Part shown: piece by piece, positions 21,107 to 33,049 of the stretch | Layout of the letters: every line of letters starts with the position of its first letter | Position numbering within the stretch: position 1 is the first letter of the stretch | From: Gnetum montanum | Lineage: Eukaryota; Streptophyta; Gnetopsida; Gnetales; Gnetaceae | Reading direction: 5' to 3' | NCBI GenBank assembly: GCA_015680685.1 | Contig: MNCI01007963.1 | Location: forward strand, 12,833 to 61,419 | Length of the DNA: 48,587 nucleotides | Notes under the pieces: model-generated | Told to the model about the DNA's origin: nothing | What the model saw: only the letters and a program-made list of their open reading frames with translations | The model's database searches: none | Program-made: the position numbers and the translations under genes

Positions 21107-22730
21107 ATGATATGCATGGAGCCAACTGAGAGCCTAACATGCGCATATGTTGAAGGCATTAACAAAATTGAACAAGTTCATTTTCAACTCTTTAATGAAG
21201 ATGAGGATACCTATTGGGGAGAGTTAGAAATCCCTAATCACTTCAAGCAAGAGCCCTTAGAACTAAAAACTTTACCAAGTGACATGGAGCATGCATTTTT
21301 AAAGAATGATAAACCAATCATCATTAATTCCAAACTTGCTCCTGAACAAAAAGAAAAGTTGTTGAAGGTGGTGAATAAATGGCCAACAACCTTTGCTTGG
21401 TCATATCCAGAGCTAACAGGAATCAATCCAAGGATATGCCAGCATTGCATCTACACCGACCCAGCCATGAAGCCTAGAAGGTAGCTATAGAGGTGGTTGA
21501 ATTCTAAATTAAAGTAAATCATCAAAGAGGAAATAGAATAACTCCTCAAGGCAAGGTTCATCTATCCAATCGTGGATAGTGAGTGGGTTAGCCCACTCGT
21601 AATTGTACCAAAGAAGGGTGGAAAATGGTGAGTTTGCATCAACTTTAGGTTGTTGAATATGGCAATGTTTAAGAATCAGTTTCCTTTGTCATTTTTGGAT
21701 CAAGTATTAGACACCATATATGGGCATTGTTATTATAGCTTCTTGGATGGTTATAGTGGCTATAACCAAATACAAATTGCACCCGAAGATCAAGCCAAGA
21801 CAACATTCATGAGTCCTTGGGGAACTTTTGCATATTGTAAAATGCCATTTGGCCTATGAAATGCCCCTACAACATTTCAAAACTTTGTCCTTAGTATCTT
21901 TCAATGGTAAATTGGTAGTGGTGTTGAAGTTTTCATGGATGACTTCTGCACCTATAGAGCTACCTTTGAGTAAGCCTTGGACCAACTTGAACAAGTGTTA
22001 AAGAGATGTGTTGAGACAAACCTATGGCTCAACTGGTAATAGAGTCATCTCATGGTCTCAGAAGGCAATGTTCTAGGGCATCGAATTTCACAAAAAGGGA
22101 TTAAGGTAGACCCAGAAAAGATAAGGGTCATCTAAGGAATAACACGCCAACTAGAGACTGTTAATGATGTTTGGTCATTCCTTGGACATGGTGGCTACTA
22201 TCAGTGATTAATTAAGAAATTCTCTAAGATCACAAAGCCATTGGTGGAGCTTATAAAGAAAGATGCAGCTTTCATTTGGACCAAGGAATGTGAACATGCA
22301 TTCCAACAATTAAAGGAGAATCTCATAGAAACACTAATCCTACAAGCACCAAACTGGTCCAAACCTTTCCATATTATGACAAATGCATCTAACTATGACT
22401 TGGGAGCAGTGCTCACATAGATGGATGATAAGAAATGTCCATACTACATCCATTGTGCAAGTCAAAGCATTGTGGGAGCAGAGTTAAATTACACCACCAT
22501 GGAGAAAGAGTTAATGGTAGTGGTGTATGTGCTAGAAAAGTTTATGCACTATGTGCTTGGTTATAAAGTCTTTGTGCATACGAACCATAGTGTAATTTGC
22601 TTTCTCATGAATAAGCCAATGGTGAGCCCTCATGTTATATGATGGCTTGTGATCTTGCAAGAATTTGATCTCACTATGGTAGATTGAAAAGGGACCAAGA
22701 ATGTGGTCATTAACCATCTCTCTCACTTAA
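21107..22730 (+). pseudogene. Reverse transcriptase and RNase H remnant of copy B
   Basis: The open stretch 21,107-21,484 holds the conserved lead-in of Tat/Athila RTs (LPSDMEHAFLKNDKPIII, then FAWSYPELTGINPRICQH). RT motifs follow: PLVIVPKKGGKW near 21,595, FLDGYSGYNQI with ATT F-type follow-up near 21,740-21,810, and the catalytic loop as VFMDDF near 21,935, where Y is replaced by F-M but both Asp remain. The thumb/connection region (DVWSFLGHGGYYQ) is at 22,165. RNase H includes the TNASNYDLGAVL region near 22,380, with Asp changed to Asn in the usual TDAS motif, and ELNYTTMEKELMVVVY at 22,480. Stops are numerous. Confidence 0.75.
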
Positions 22731-22989
22731 GATGAGATAAAAAAAGGAGGAGAGCTTGTTCTCTGATCAGTTTCAAGATGAACTCCTCTTTATTGGAGTA
22801 ATAAGTGAACAAACGCCTAAAAAAGCAATATGGTATAATGGCATGCTCACATATCTTCTCACTCAAGAGATGCCACAAGACTTGGATTCTAGGAAAAAGC
22901 AAAAATTTCTTCATTAGGTTAAATACTTCATAGAAATTAACAAACACCTTTATAAGGTGTGTACTAATGGCTTGATCCATTGGTGTGTC

Positions 22990-24095
22990 CCTGACGAAGA
23001 TTAACTACACATTTTCTAAGATGCTCATGAAGGGCCTTGTGAAGGCCACTATGCAAGGAGATGCATGGCCATAAAAATCTTAATGGCAAGATACTATTGG
23101 CCTATAATATTTAGGGATGCCCACTAGTTCGTCAAGTCTTGTGAACATTGTCAATGTGATGGGGGGATGACCGCTCACATGGAAGATTCTCAACAATGGA
23201 TTCAACCACTCGAACCTTTCAACATATGGGGTGTTGACTTCACGGGTCCCATCACACCCATGTCCAACGGAAAGGAGTATATTATAGTAGTAGTTGACTA
23301 CTACATAAAATGGGTAGAAGCAGTAGCCATTACTGATTGTACATCATCCATTGCTGTCAAATTTATACAGAAAAATATCATGAATAGGTTTGGGGTGCCA
23401 TGTTCACTAATTTCTAATAATGGAACTCATTTCATAGGTTTCATATTTAGAAAATTAATGCAATGCTTGGGGTTAGAACATAAATTAACAACACCTTACC
23501 ACCCCCAAGCCAATGGTCAAGCAAAGGTAACCAATCGGGAGATTACAAAAATACTAACATAGACCATTAGTAAATATAGGAAGGATTAAAGTATAAAACT
23601 TAATGATGCTCTCTAGGTTTATCATTCAACTTGGAAACTTCATATTGGCTATTCTTCCTATGAGTTAGTGTATGGGAAACTTCCAACACTCCTAATCTAA
23701 TCCAAGCTCTGCACACTCTCAACGGCTTGTGATTTAAACCTTAACCTAACTCTAGCATAGAAAGAAAGACTGGTCAACCTGAATGTGCTAGATGAAAATC
23801 AATTAGTGGCCCTATCCTTGAATGAGGTGAACAAGGCATTCAGCAAGCAACGTCATGACCTTAGAATCAAGAAAGTAAAACTTCAACTAGGAGATAAGGT
23901 TCTCTACTAGAACCCCACACATGTACCCCAAAAGACAAAATTCCAAACATTGTGGGAGGAACCTTATATAATTGATCTAACCTTTTCCTTTGGGGCCATG
24001 TTGATCTAAAAACCTAATAGCCCAAATAAAAAGCAGTTGGTCAACATCCAACAAGTGAAGCCTTTCCTCGAACCAAGATACGATAGTGTAAATGT
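22990..24095 (+). pseudogene. Integrase remnant of copy B
   Basis: The zinc-binding N-terminal region (GHYARRCMA and KSCEHCQ, about 23,040-23,155) precedes the catalytic core, which is open over 23,167-23,562. The core shows WGVDFTGPI with the first Asp and the motif ISNNGTHF, where the second catalytic Asp is changed to Asn. HPQANGQAKVTNREI follows, where the usual catalytic Glu after NGQ-A is Lys. At least two of the three D,D,E residues are therefore lost and the enzyme could not work. The tail continues to about 24,095 (VNIQQVKPFLEPRYDS) with stops. Confidence 0.75.
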
Positions 24096-25400
24096 CACCT
24101 CAATGGATGGACAACCACATTCTATTTTTCGGATCTCCTCCTTCTAACTTAGTCATGGGGAAGATGGTCATTTGTGCTAACCATCAAATTAGCTTCTCAA
24201 TTTTTTCTATTTTTTGTTTTTCATGTTTTTGATTTTTACAAAATTAGTTATTTTACAAATTCTTGATATTTCAATTTTTCTAATTTTATACCATCATTAG
24301 TACTTTTGAACTTTCTTGACTATTTTACATTTTCTTATATTTTTTGCTTTGTTTGGATTCATTTAAGTGTGATATTTTCTTATTCTTACTAATAAAACTA
24401 CTTTATTGTCACATGACACAATGATGTTATTGTTGTTTACTAATGATGGTTTGTTGATGTCTAGTTTCTATTTTTGAATTCTGATGTCTGATGACTTTGG
24501 CATGGTTTATTTTTCATGGAACAGGTAGTGATTCCACATCATCCGCCCATCCAATGAACTCTATGGTTTTTCTTTTTTTTGGGAATTTGAGGTCCCTTTT
24601 CATTAAAGAAACATTTAATTAATCAGTGACCTTGGTAGTTTTGAAATTAGGAAGGATTTAAAGGTTTGTAAAGGGTGTGACTTCAAGGGGACTCAATACT
24701 CTTTGTCCTGTTCTTCTTGCTTGAGTGCTTGAGCTTTTTTCATGGACTTCTTACTATTCCACATCAACCAATAATAGGAAGTCAAATAAGTAATTGCATG
24801 ATGTGGTTCCCATTCAAAAAAAACAATGGAAATTCAAAGCACACCCCTTTGGCACGAATAAGTCCTCGCATGGTATGGTTCCTATTCAAAAATTTAAAAA
24901 AATGGAAATTCAAAGCACACCCCTTGGACAAATAAATGGGCTACAAGCACTAGTTATGGGACTTGAATGGCATGCACTTATGCTTGAAGGTCCCCTCTAA
25001 GTAAGGCCCTCTCTCTTACTTCCTACTTCTCTTTTCTTCTCCTTGTAAAACAATGGTTGTCTTGTGGAAGCATTCTTGTGTTTCAAGTGAGTGGGTTGAT
25101 CTTAGAGTCGTAATGCAAAGTCACTGAGAGTGGATGGTTTTGGTCTAGATTGAGAAAGGAACTTCCTAGGTCATTTTAACCACAAATTTCACAAGGGACT
25201 TCTTATGACCTTAATTTGGAACTCCATTCCACCTTCTCTATCATCCATCCATGCTACCATAACTCACCGCACTACCATGTTCTATGTTATGCTCTATGTC
25301 TTAATCTAATGTGTTGGGATTCTTGAGTGGATTTTTTCAGGTTGGTCTTTAACTTTTCATGACCATTAATTGACTATAAGGCCCACAAACTCTTCAGTTA
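24096..25400 (+). other. Non-coding 3' stretch of copy B after integrase
   Basis: AT-rich and without coding signal. Its first 600 bases match the reversed segment 6187-6830 and the rest matches 5651-6185 of copy A. A 72-base tandem duplication starts at 24,796 and 24,868 (GAAATTCAAAGCACACCCC is in both units), and copy A has only one unit. Confidence 0.6.
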
Positions 25401-26237
25401 AGGTTATGCAAGGGTAAAAAGGGCATGAGCCTGCTATGGGGAGGACCCTCTTGCATAGCTCTTAGCTTGGTTAGTTAAGGTTCCTTACCTTTGACATCAC
25501 TACAATCCTATCTTTCACATTTTCCATTGAGTAAATTGGTTAGTGCTCCTTAATCTTTCATTTCATTCATCCACTAAATCAATTTTTCTTATTTTTCCAA
25601 AATTTATGAGCTTCAAACATCCTCTTCTCATGTTTTCATACTATTTTTGGTCTTCTAAGCTTCCATTTGACCCCAATTTCATCCAAAAATTCCTTATATT
25701 TTAAAAGTTTGATAAAGTCAACAATGGTCATTGACTACATCGATTAGGCCTTGTCAATGCAATGCTTAAATCCTATATATACCACCAGGCACTTTGGAAT
25801 TTTTTGCAAATTTCTCATAACATACGAGGAATTTTTGCAATTTTTCAAAGCCCAAAATCTTCCAGAGCTCATAACTTCCCAACGGTTTGTCCAAATCACT
25901 CTATTTTTCGATCTTGCGCTTATCGGAGGTAAGATCTTTATTGTGGAAGCCACAAACCTTAAGGTTTTTGATGAAAAATCCATGAATTTTTCTAAGTCCC
26001 CCAAAGGGTTAATAACCTTAACCATATATAAACATCAACTTTTTCCCAAGTTAACCCTTCCAACAACCTTTGGGATGAATTATTCATAATAACACATAAA
26101 ATAAATGATAATTAGACTAATTAAATCAACCATAATCACAGCTTAGCCAAAGTGTAACCATCCTTAAGAGATATGGTATCCCAATTACTTTAAGGCTACA
26201 CAATGGCTACTAATCCATGGTCTTATTATGATTACAG
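25401..26237 (+). promoter_or_regulatory. Internal promoter and leader region before ORF3 (copy B)
   Basis: A U3-like motif TTGACTACATCGATTAGGCC near 25,730-25,750 resembles GTTGGCTACATCGACGAGGCC of the LTR. It is followed by a TATA box CTATATATACC (25,773-25,783). About 150 bases later comes GGAGGTAAGATC with donor GT at 25,929-25,930, and an acceptor ATTACAG ends at 26,237, directly before the ORF3 ATG. Copies A and D hold the same order. It looks like a plant promoter with a leader exon and intron placed inside the retrotransposon. Whether it was ever active cannot be read from the sequence. Confidence 0.5.
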
Positions 26238-29121
26238 ATGGCACCAAAACAGAAATGTCCACAAGAAGGAGAACCCTCACAAACATGAGAGAAACGACCC
26301 AGAGCTAGAAGGGGCCAACAAGAACAAGGCTAAGAACTACTAGAGGTGACCTTGCAATAGGACCTCTTTGGGAGGAACCCGAAGTGGAATCTATCTGACA
26401 AATTTTAGAGGAAGAAGTGCCAACCAAACAATTACAAAGAGGAGAAGTGCTTGGACCTATGCCAAGCCTTAAGGTCACATTGAATCAAGCCTGCCTAGAC
26501 ATCATTCAATCTTGAGACATTCAAAGATCAGTTCTTCAAAAGATCAACTTTAGGCCATTTTTGGAGAAAGCTCCAAAGGATGTCAAGACACAATTGCAAA
26601 CCTCACCTATGCGGCCAGTTATCACATCTAGTGCAGAATGGTACATGGGAAAGACCTATCTCTTCTGGAGTAGTTGAAGGCCAGGGTTCATTGTCAAGAT
26701 CAAGGACATTTAAGTGTTCTACTATGTAGAAGCCACTGCACAAGTACTTGGTTTGCTTGACATAGGAACATAGTTAGCTGAATTGTCTACAAAAGGAAAT
26801 CTTGAGGCCAAGAGGGAATGGACCCAATGATGCTATAGGGTCAACTGTAAGGAGTATTGTGTGCTCACACTGGTGGAGCAAGTTTATTTTAAGATTGTGG
26901 CTTATCACCTCAATCCAACAATGAGGCCAAGCAAGGTGATTGCTTTCTCTACTTGAGCATGCATCGCTCTAAGTGGGAAGTTCCCTATCAACCTTCCACA
27001 ACTACTATACTTGGAGATTGAAAAATGTTTCAAATAAAATGAACATGGAAGGAATATCCCTTTTCGTGCCTCATCAAAGAACTTTGCAAAAGGGCAGACA
27101 TTGTTCGCTACTCTAATGACACTCTTAGGCATGTTCCCTTGGCCTCATGGGCAAAAATCATGAAGGATAAAATTCCAGCGACAACTCAAGAAGAGGAGTT
27201 GCTGCCACCACCACCCACTTAGGAAACAACACTAAAGGCCTGCACAACCATTGAACATTTGCAAAAAATCCAAGAACAACTCTTTAGCGAACAAGAGCAA
27301 TAAGCAGGAATGAGTGGGGTAGATCCATTTATGTATCGGCCAGCGATGAGTCACCTTAATGAGGTGGCCCAAACAATTAGCTAGATGGAGAGGGGTGGTC
27401 ATATTTTCTCTACCCAAAAAATGTAGCTACCTTTGAGGTTAGATCCCAATGCTCAAGAGGTGACAATGTCATTAACAACACATCATCTATTCCCAGAAAT
27501 CTCTGGGAATGCTACCACTTTCTTGATGAGGTTGTAGGAAGATGAAGAGGCAACTATCTTAGTGATGCAACACCAAGGGTAGGAGACAGTGGAAAAAGTG
27601 GTAGCTGACCATGTAGCTAAAGCACTGAATGCACCCATGGCATCTATACCAAATGTATTTGCACTCCAAGATGTGCAAACATCTACAAGCACAATTAGCA
27701 GGAAGTTAGATGTAGCTCAATATGAAGAATTATTAGATTGACTGGTAGGAACCAGACAATTGACTCTGGACATCTTTGATCTTTTGGAGAACACCACCAC
27801 AACCCAGTTGGAGCTACTGAATGTAAGGGGTAGATGTCTTAGAAATGACCAAAGAGAAAAAGCAATGCTTGGCCGCAGAGGTTGCCAAACTTCATGTTGA
27901 CTTGTAGAACAGGCAATCGTAAGCCCAACAATGATAAGAGATGAAGCAATCAAATAGGTTCAAGAATAATTTCAAAAGGCTGAGGAGGAGGCAGTGATGA
28001 CCATCTTTAAATAGTCCATAGTAGAAGCTAAAACACACTTAATCAAAAATGACTTGAATCAGATGATCCAGGAGAATGAAGCATTGACCACACAAAATTA
28101 TTGCCTACGAAATGTTGATACTCAAAGAGATCAAATGCAAGAATTCATTCATCAACAGTAGAAGTAGCTTGCCAGGGTAAACACTGAACTAAGGAAATTG
28201 GCCATGGAGAATCGCAATCTATTAATGAAGGAGGTATGCACCTTGCATCAAAAGTCTGCCATCAAGATCACCACCTAGAAGAACGAAGCTCTTAAATTTG
28301 ACAAAGTAAAAAATCATTATAGGAACCAAGTTGGTTTGCAAAAAGAAGTGAATGAAAAACAAATCCAAATGACAAAGGCGAAAATGAATGAAGCCCTCTA
28401 GTAACTTTAGTAAGGAAGAGAGATGTGGCAACCCATCCTTGATGGGATTGATGCCTACAACAAAGAAGAAATCCACTTGAAAGAATTGCAAATTGAGGAG
28501 ATGACAAAGTACACTCAGTTGGCCAATCTTCATTATGTAAACCTGGTAATGCTAACTACTAGATGCCCATAATTAGAGTTAGAAAAACAAGTGGCTAACT
28601 TGTATATGCTATACGAGGCTAAGTTCAAACACCACAAGGACACCAAGAAAAAGCTTGAGATTGCTACTGCTGCACTCGAAGTTCTTAAAGGATGATTCAG
28701 AGATCAAAAATCTATTACTAAGAACCTAGCCAAATGGATGAATGACTACCAGAAGCTGAAGAACACAATTAGGGCATTCGACATTGAATGCAAATAGTTT
28801 GCTACCTAGTTCATCAATGCCAAGGAGTTATTTACAACAATCCCATGTCCTTTGGATGTACTTGTTCCAATCCACATTGGGGAAGCTGCATGGATGGTGC
28901 ATGATCCTAGGAGTAAGTAGGAGAAAATGAAAGCACTGTTGGATGCTTTCTGCCTCTGGCCTAAAGCCATAGGGTAGCAAGACAATCGTAGCCACCTCAA
29001 TCACTACTAGTGCATGAAGCCAGTGAAGGTCCCTTAGAGCCTGAAGAAGCACCATCACTTTGGACCATTTGATCTTCTCCAACAAGCTTCGCACCACCAA
29101 GAAATATGTTGTCCAATTTTG
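26238..29121 (+). pseudogene. ORF3 of copy B, plant-transposon-protein type
   Basis: Starts ATGGCACCAAAACAG and runs about 2.9 kb (roughly 960 codons) with many in-frame stops. The N-terminal third contains the block FPINLPQLLYLEIEKCF (about 26,970-27,035), parallel to the LPFPCLIRKLCRR region of copy A. I associate this with the 'putative plant transposon protein' family of Athila/Tat-like elements. The remainder, about 27,800-28,800, is rich in Glu, Lys, Gln, Leu and Asn (for example VNTELRKLAMENRNLLMKEV), consistent with coiled coils. No transmembrane or envelope-like segment is evident. Function unknown; the name is by motif recall only. Confidence 0.6.
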
Positions 29122-29294
29122 AAGAGTTGAATCATGGTATTCAATTTTGTGTCATGAACACCTTCATTCTTTTGTAATGTGTTTACCATACACTCCATTT
29201 TTTGTCAAGTTAGTCAGTTTGTTTTGTGTGAAGAAAAGTTAGTCAATAATCCCATACCTTCCCAATTTTGTAACAAAACTTGAGGATGATTTTT

Positions 29295-29312
29295 CATTTA
29301 GTCATGGGGGTA
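29295..29312 (+). promoter_or_regulatory. Polypurine tract region of copy B
   Basis: CATGGGGGTA lies directly before the LTR start TGATGAG at 29,313, the place where a plus-strand primer is expected. Confidence 0.55.
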
Positions 29313-30204
29313 TGATGAGTCACATTAAGTTGGCTGCATCGACGAGGCCTAGTTTATGCATCTTACCATGTGTCAATAAGGCCCCATTGATGTAATGTTA
29401 ATTTTCTTGATTTTCATCTATAAATACATACTTGCAGCTGCATGTATGACATAAGTAGTTTATAGTTGCAGTGGAGCTCTTGCATTTTTTCCATCCAAAA
29501 GTTAGAATTTTTCCCTCGAGTGCCTACAGCACGAGTCATTAAGTGTATAGATCTTTATTCGAGCATTGTTATAATTAAGCACAATAGTGTGTGCGACAAT
29601 AAAGATGAGCTTTCTGATAAACCTTGCAACACTTTGGATAGATTAGCTATTTTATTTATGCATTTATTATTTCCAATTATTTATTAAATTCTTTCACTTA
29701 GTTATTAAATATTTCCCAGTTATTACATTAATGAGGTAATCAAGTGAGGTAGATTACATACATAAGTACGACTACTTTAAGTGTAACATATATTTACTTG
29801 GTAATCCTAGTAGTGTTATTGCTTGGTACGCCTAGTAATGTAGTGCATGGTCACCTAGTAGGGGATATGTGGGTTCTGAATGTGTACGGAAGTGGGAATG
29901 GATACTTATGATAGGATTAGTTAAATGATTAGTTAATTAGTTAATCAAATCCCTTTTTATCTACAATTCAAGCACCCAACTATAAAACATAAAAACGATA
30001 AAAATCAAATGCCTCAGTTACACTTAACCATACCAACAAACGTCACAAGTGTAATTAGGAAGATAATGATTGACCTTAAGGCTAGATTCACTTCCTAAAG
30101 GGCTAATGCACTAGAAACGATAAAGTTCGCAAAATTCAACCAGATTGTGTGTGAACACTTCGTGATTCGTATGGTTGGTCATAGGGGTACCTTGTTGCTC
30201 ATTA
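29313..30204 (+). repeat. 3' LTR of copy B
   Basis: About 892 bases, from TGATGAGTCA to CTCATTA. A TATA box (CTATAAATAC) lies at about 29,423, only about 110 bases from the LTR start, so the LTR has a short U3 and a long U5. It aligns along most of its length with 16,961-17,857. The LTRs differ by many transitions, which indicates an old insertion. Confidence 0.8.
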
Positions 30205-31035
30205 GTATCTCTACTTATGTTATCGTAGATACAATGTAGTGGGTCCTAGTCATAACTATAAATACCAATCCACCATCACATCATTGGAAGAAATTTTGCA
30301 TAACACTTTGTGAAATTTTTGTAGTTTTTTTTTCATGAGTTACACTTAAAGTTAAAGTTAGAAGTGAATGCCTATAGTGTGGTAACTAATAGTTTTATAG
30401 AGTCTTTATTTGAGTGGGTTGTACTTGGACACAGTTTATGAGCAGTAATAGAGATCAAGATTATTTCTTACCATTGCAGCATTCCACTTAGTTTACTTTA
30501 CTTAGATTAATTTGACTTTCTAGCATGTTTACTTTTATATCATTTATATTTCTTAAACACTTTACTTTACTAATGTCTCTTAGTAAGGCCGTATAAGTAC
30601 GATTAGATTCAAGCATTAAGTTTAGTCGTTTGGTAACCTAGTAGCAACTTCACTTGATTTGCTTAGTAGTGAATTCACTTCGTAATCCTAGTAACAATTA
30701 CATGAGCCCAGAGTATGTATAGTAAATTGAAAATGGATGCTTATTGCCATAGGCTAGGATGGATTCACATTTCTATTGTCACTTAGATTTAGATTTTATT
30801 TTCATTTTCATTATGGAAGCATTTAGAAGTAATTTGAGCCTACAACATCATGATATCATATACCTCACTCGGAGTTAAACCATACTACTTGCACTTCACT
30901 AACTCAACGTGAGAAGACAATGATTACAAACCAACTATCAACCACTAGCATACTTACATTATCCATCCATAGATTACAACTTGGTTGCACATGAATGGTT
31001 GTGGCTTATATGGTAGAGTGTTGGAATTTCTAGCA
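30205..31035 (+). repeat. Older, diverged LTR of the same superfamily
   Basis: Follows the 3' LTR of copy B without a gap. It has a TATA box (CTATAAATACC, about 30,258), then a diverged R/U5: AGTCTTTATTTGAGTGGG, GTACTTGGACACAGTTTATG, and GCAGCATTCC where others have GTAGCATTTTGG. It closes with GCACATGAATGGTTGTGGCT, comparable to the last 50 bases of the copy B LTR. Its U3 shares GATACAATGTAG.GGGTCCTA with the internal promoter palindrome of copy D. Left and right edges are approximate, and no coding part of its own element is seen. Confidence 0.5.
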
Positions 31036-31455
31036 ACTCAGCACTAGGCATTTTCAACTTCACCTTATAAAAATTTTTACCATATCGTGTTGCTTTTCTA
31101 AAGGGAACAAAGTTATAAAACTCTTTAAGTGTATCGTTTATCTATGGATAAACTATGTGTATTGGCAGGTCCTCTATGCTAATTTGTGTATCATATTCTA
31201 TGTTTATAGAGCCAACAGAGAAATTATTCTTTGAAGTGAAGTAAAGTTTTAATATTAGTTATAGAAAATAATTTAAAACATAATCTTGTTCCTATTATAG
31301 CATAGATTGTACCATATTCTATATCTACAAGAATATAAACTATTAACATTAAAGCATCATACAGATTCTTGTCCCTAAAAGAAAGAGTATAGCTTGGTAA
31401 TGTTATTACTAAGGTGTCTTTCTCTAATCTTGCTTTTGATTGTGTGATGATAGCA
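31036..31455. other. Non-coding stretch
   Basis: AT-rich sequence between the old LTR and the caulimovirid-like remnant. I see no gene, clear repeat or structure in it. Confidence 0.4.
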
Positions 31456-32960
31456 TCATTGAAGTCTTTTAAACATTTTATTGACTAATGCTACCCAGTA
31501 TTGATTCTTAAGGTGATAGTTAAAATGTGGGTGAAGATGGATATCTAGTTCAAGTATGTGGACATAATTAAATCCTTTTCTATTCCATTCCTCAACCTCC
31601 CCCATATTAAAAAAGGATAGGGACATAAGATGTAAGCCAAATTCAAAGATTTCCAGATCGCATTTGCTAAAATACATACTAAGGAATGATTTAATAGGAT
31701 TCAAGTGATTAATAGGATAAATTTCACTTTGGTTAGGAATTAGGGGTGAAGTAGAACAACTCCTAGATGAATAGTAATGAGATAAATGCTTAAGATCACT
31801 TCTAATAGGTAGGGAGTATTTTGCAAAAAGAGTTTAAATTTTTCAGCACCTTTCACAATGCTAAAAAAACTCCTTGTGTACTATGATAATTTAGTTGAGT
31901 ATTTGTAAATTTACATGATGCATAATGATATGCATGGATAATATTATCTTTTTTTTTTAAAGAATGGCTCCCTAATATTCATTTGACGCATCTATTTCCA
32001 ATATCAATTAACCATGTGCTAGGAGTCATAATCATGGTAGGTTGTGGCATTTTTCTTTTTATCTTTTGAACTATGGCTATGTGTTTCTTTGTCCACAGTG
32101 TAGGGGACTCAGACAAGTGTGCATTTAATAATTTTCAATAGCTTGCTAAATCTTTGTAAAAACCAAAGACATAATTGATGCAACCTAAAAATTATTGCAA
32201 CTATGAGTTGTCACAAATATCATAGGAAATCTCACTATTGATTCTAAGATGTGGGTTTGTTAATTGATTTGGCCTTTTTGGATCTAGAGACCCAAGAATT
32301 GAATGGAATCTTGGGCAATTATCATTTTTGTTGGTGAGAGAATGAGCCCATTTGCATCTATTAGTTCTGAAAATAGTTGCAAAGCTTGGAGGTGTTGTTT
32401 AGGATTTTTGGTTATGACTAAAATGTCATCTATATATATTAATATAAAATCAAACTTATTAAAAATCTTATCCATGCAACGTTGAAAGAAGGAGGGTGTT
32501 GTTTTGAAGTTGAATGGGAGTACAGTCCACTCATAAAGGGCTCTTGGTATAGTAAATGTCATTTTCCATCTATTAGTAGGAGTAACTTGAATTTGTCAAA
32601 ATTTGGACTTAAGATCAAACTTGGAATAAACATTAGTGTGCAATAACCTTTGAAATAAGTTTTTTATCTAGCAATATTGTGATTTCTTTTTCACATTTAG
32701 CCTTAAGCAAAGGTGGCATACCAATATGATAAGCCTTTGCTTTGAATTTGGCATTATCTTTGAGTTCAATATTGCATTAGTGTTATTTCTTGTATCTAAA
32801 TACATTTGGATCATCACTAGCTAATTTAAGCAGCTCATTTTTTTTATATTAATGAACTTATCTTCAAGTTTATTAATAGTATTTATGACCCATTAAGTTT
32901 TCAGTTCTTTTTTTGATGCTTGTAGTGCTAGAATTCTAGTAGTGTACTTTGGTTGTCTCC
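31456..32960 (-). pseudogene. Caulimovirid-like RT/RNase H remnant (endogenous pararetrovirus)
   Basis: Minus-strand fragment of a pararetrovirus-type polymerase. The part 32,562-32,284 stays open for 92 codons. It carries the RT palm with YIDDIL, followed by an LSPTKM block and FLGL, a pattern I associate with Caulimoviridae. Upstream (about 32,900-32,600) are the fingers, broken by stops. Downstream (32,280-31,850) come the LGCINYV-type connection, a W-x(4)-H-x(3)-V-x(2)-IK pattern and an RNase H start with EIDASN. The link of 31,704-31,456 to this protein is uncertain. No coat, movement or protease region was found nearby. Frameshifts and stops make it inactive, an old genomic copy. Confidence 0.6.
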
Positions 32961-33049
32961 AAAGTTGTTCTCCAACAATGTTTATAAACATTGGACCAAT
33001 AGTGTAGGTACCAAGTATCTTAAGATTATTTGTTCTAATATGGCGGTGG

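Larger units (their letters stand above)
16888..30204 (+). mobile_element. Ty3/Gypsy (Tat/Athila-type) retrotransposon copy B, nearly complete
   Basis: The most complete copy, about 13.3 kb. It holds the 5' LTR (16,888-17,857), PBS, gag (from 18,012), protease (about 20,540-20,935), RT and RNase H (about 21,107-22,730), integrase (about 22,990-24,095), a non-coding stretch with an internal promoter, ORF3 (26,238 to about 29,120), polypurine tract and 3' LTR (29,313-30,204). The pol order RT, RNase H, integrase and the tRNA-Asp PBS identify Ty3/Gypsy of the Tat/Athila kind. Each coding part has many stops, often CAA/CAG/TGG codons turned to TAA/TAG/TGA, which fits decay by cytosine deamination. 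Confidence 0.85.

Noticed and set aside
25751-26089. 112-codon plus-strand open frame as part of ORF3
   Set aside because: It crosses the TATA box and the donor-like site, is not conserved as protein in copies A and D, and lies before the shared ORF3 ATG.
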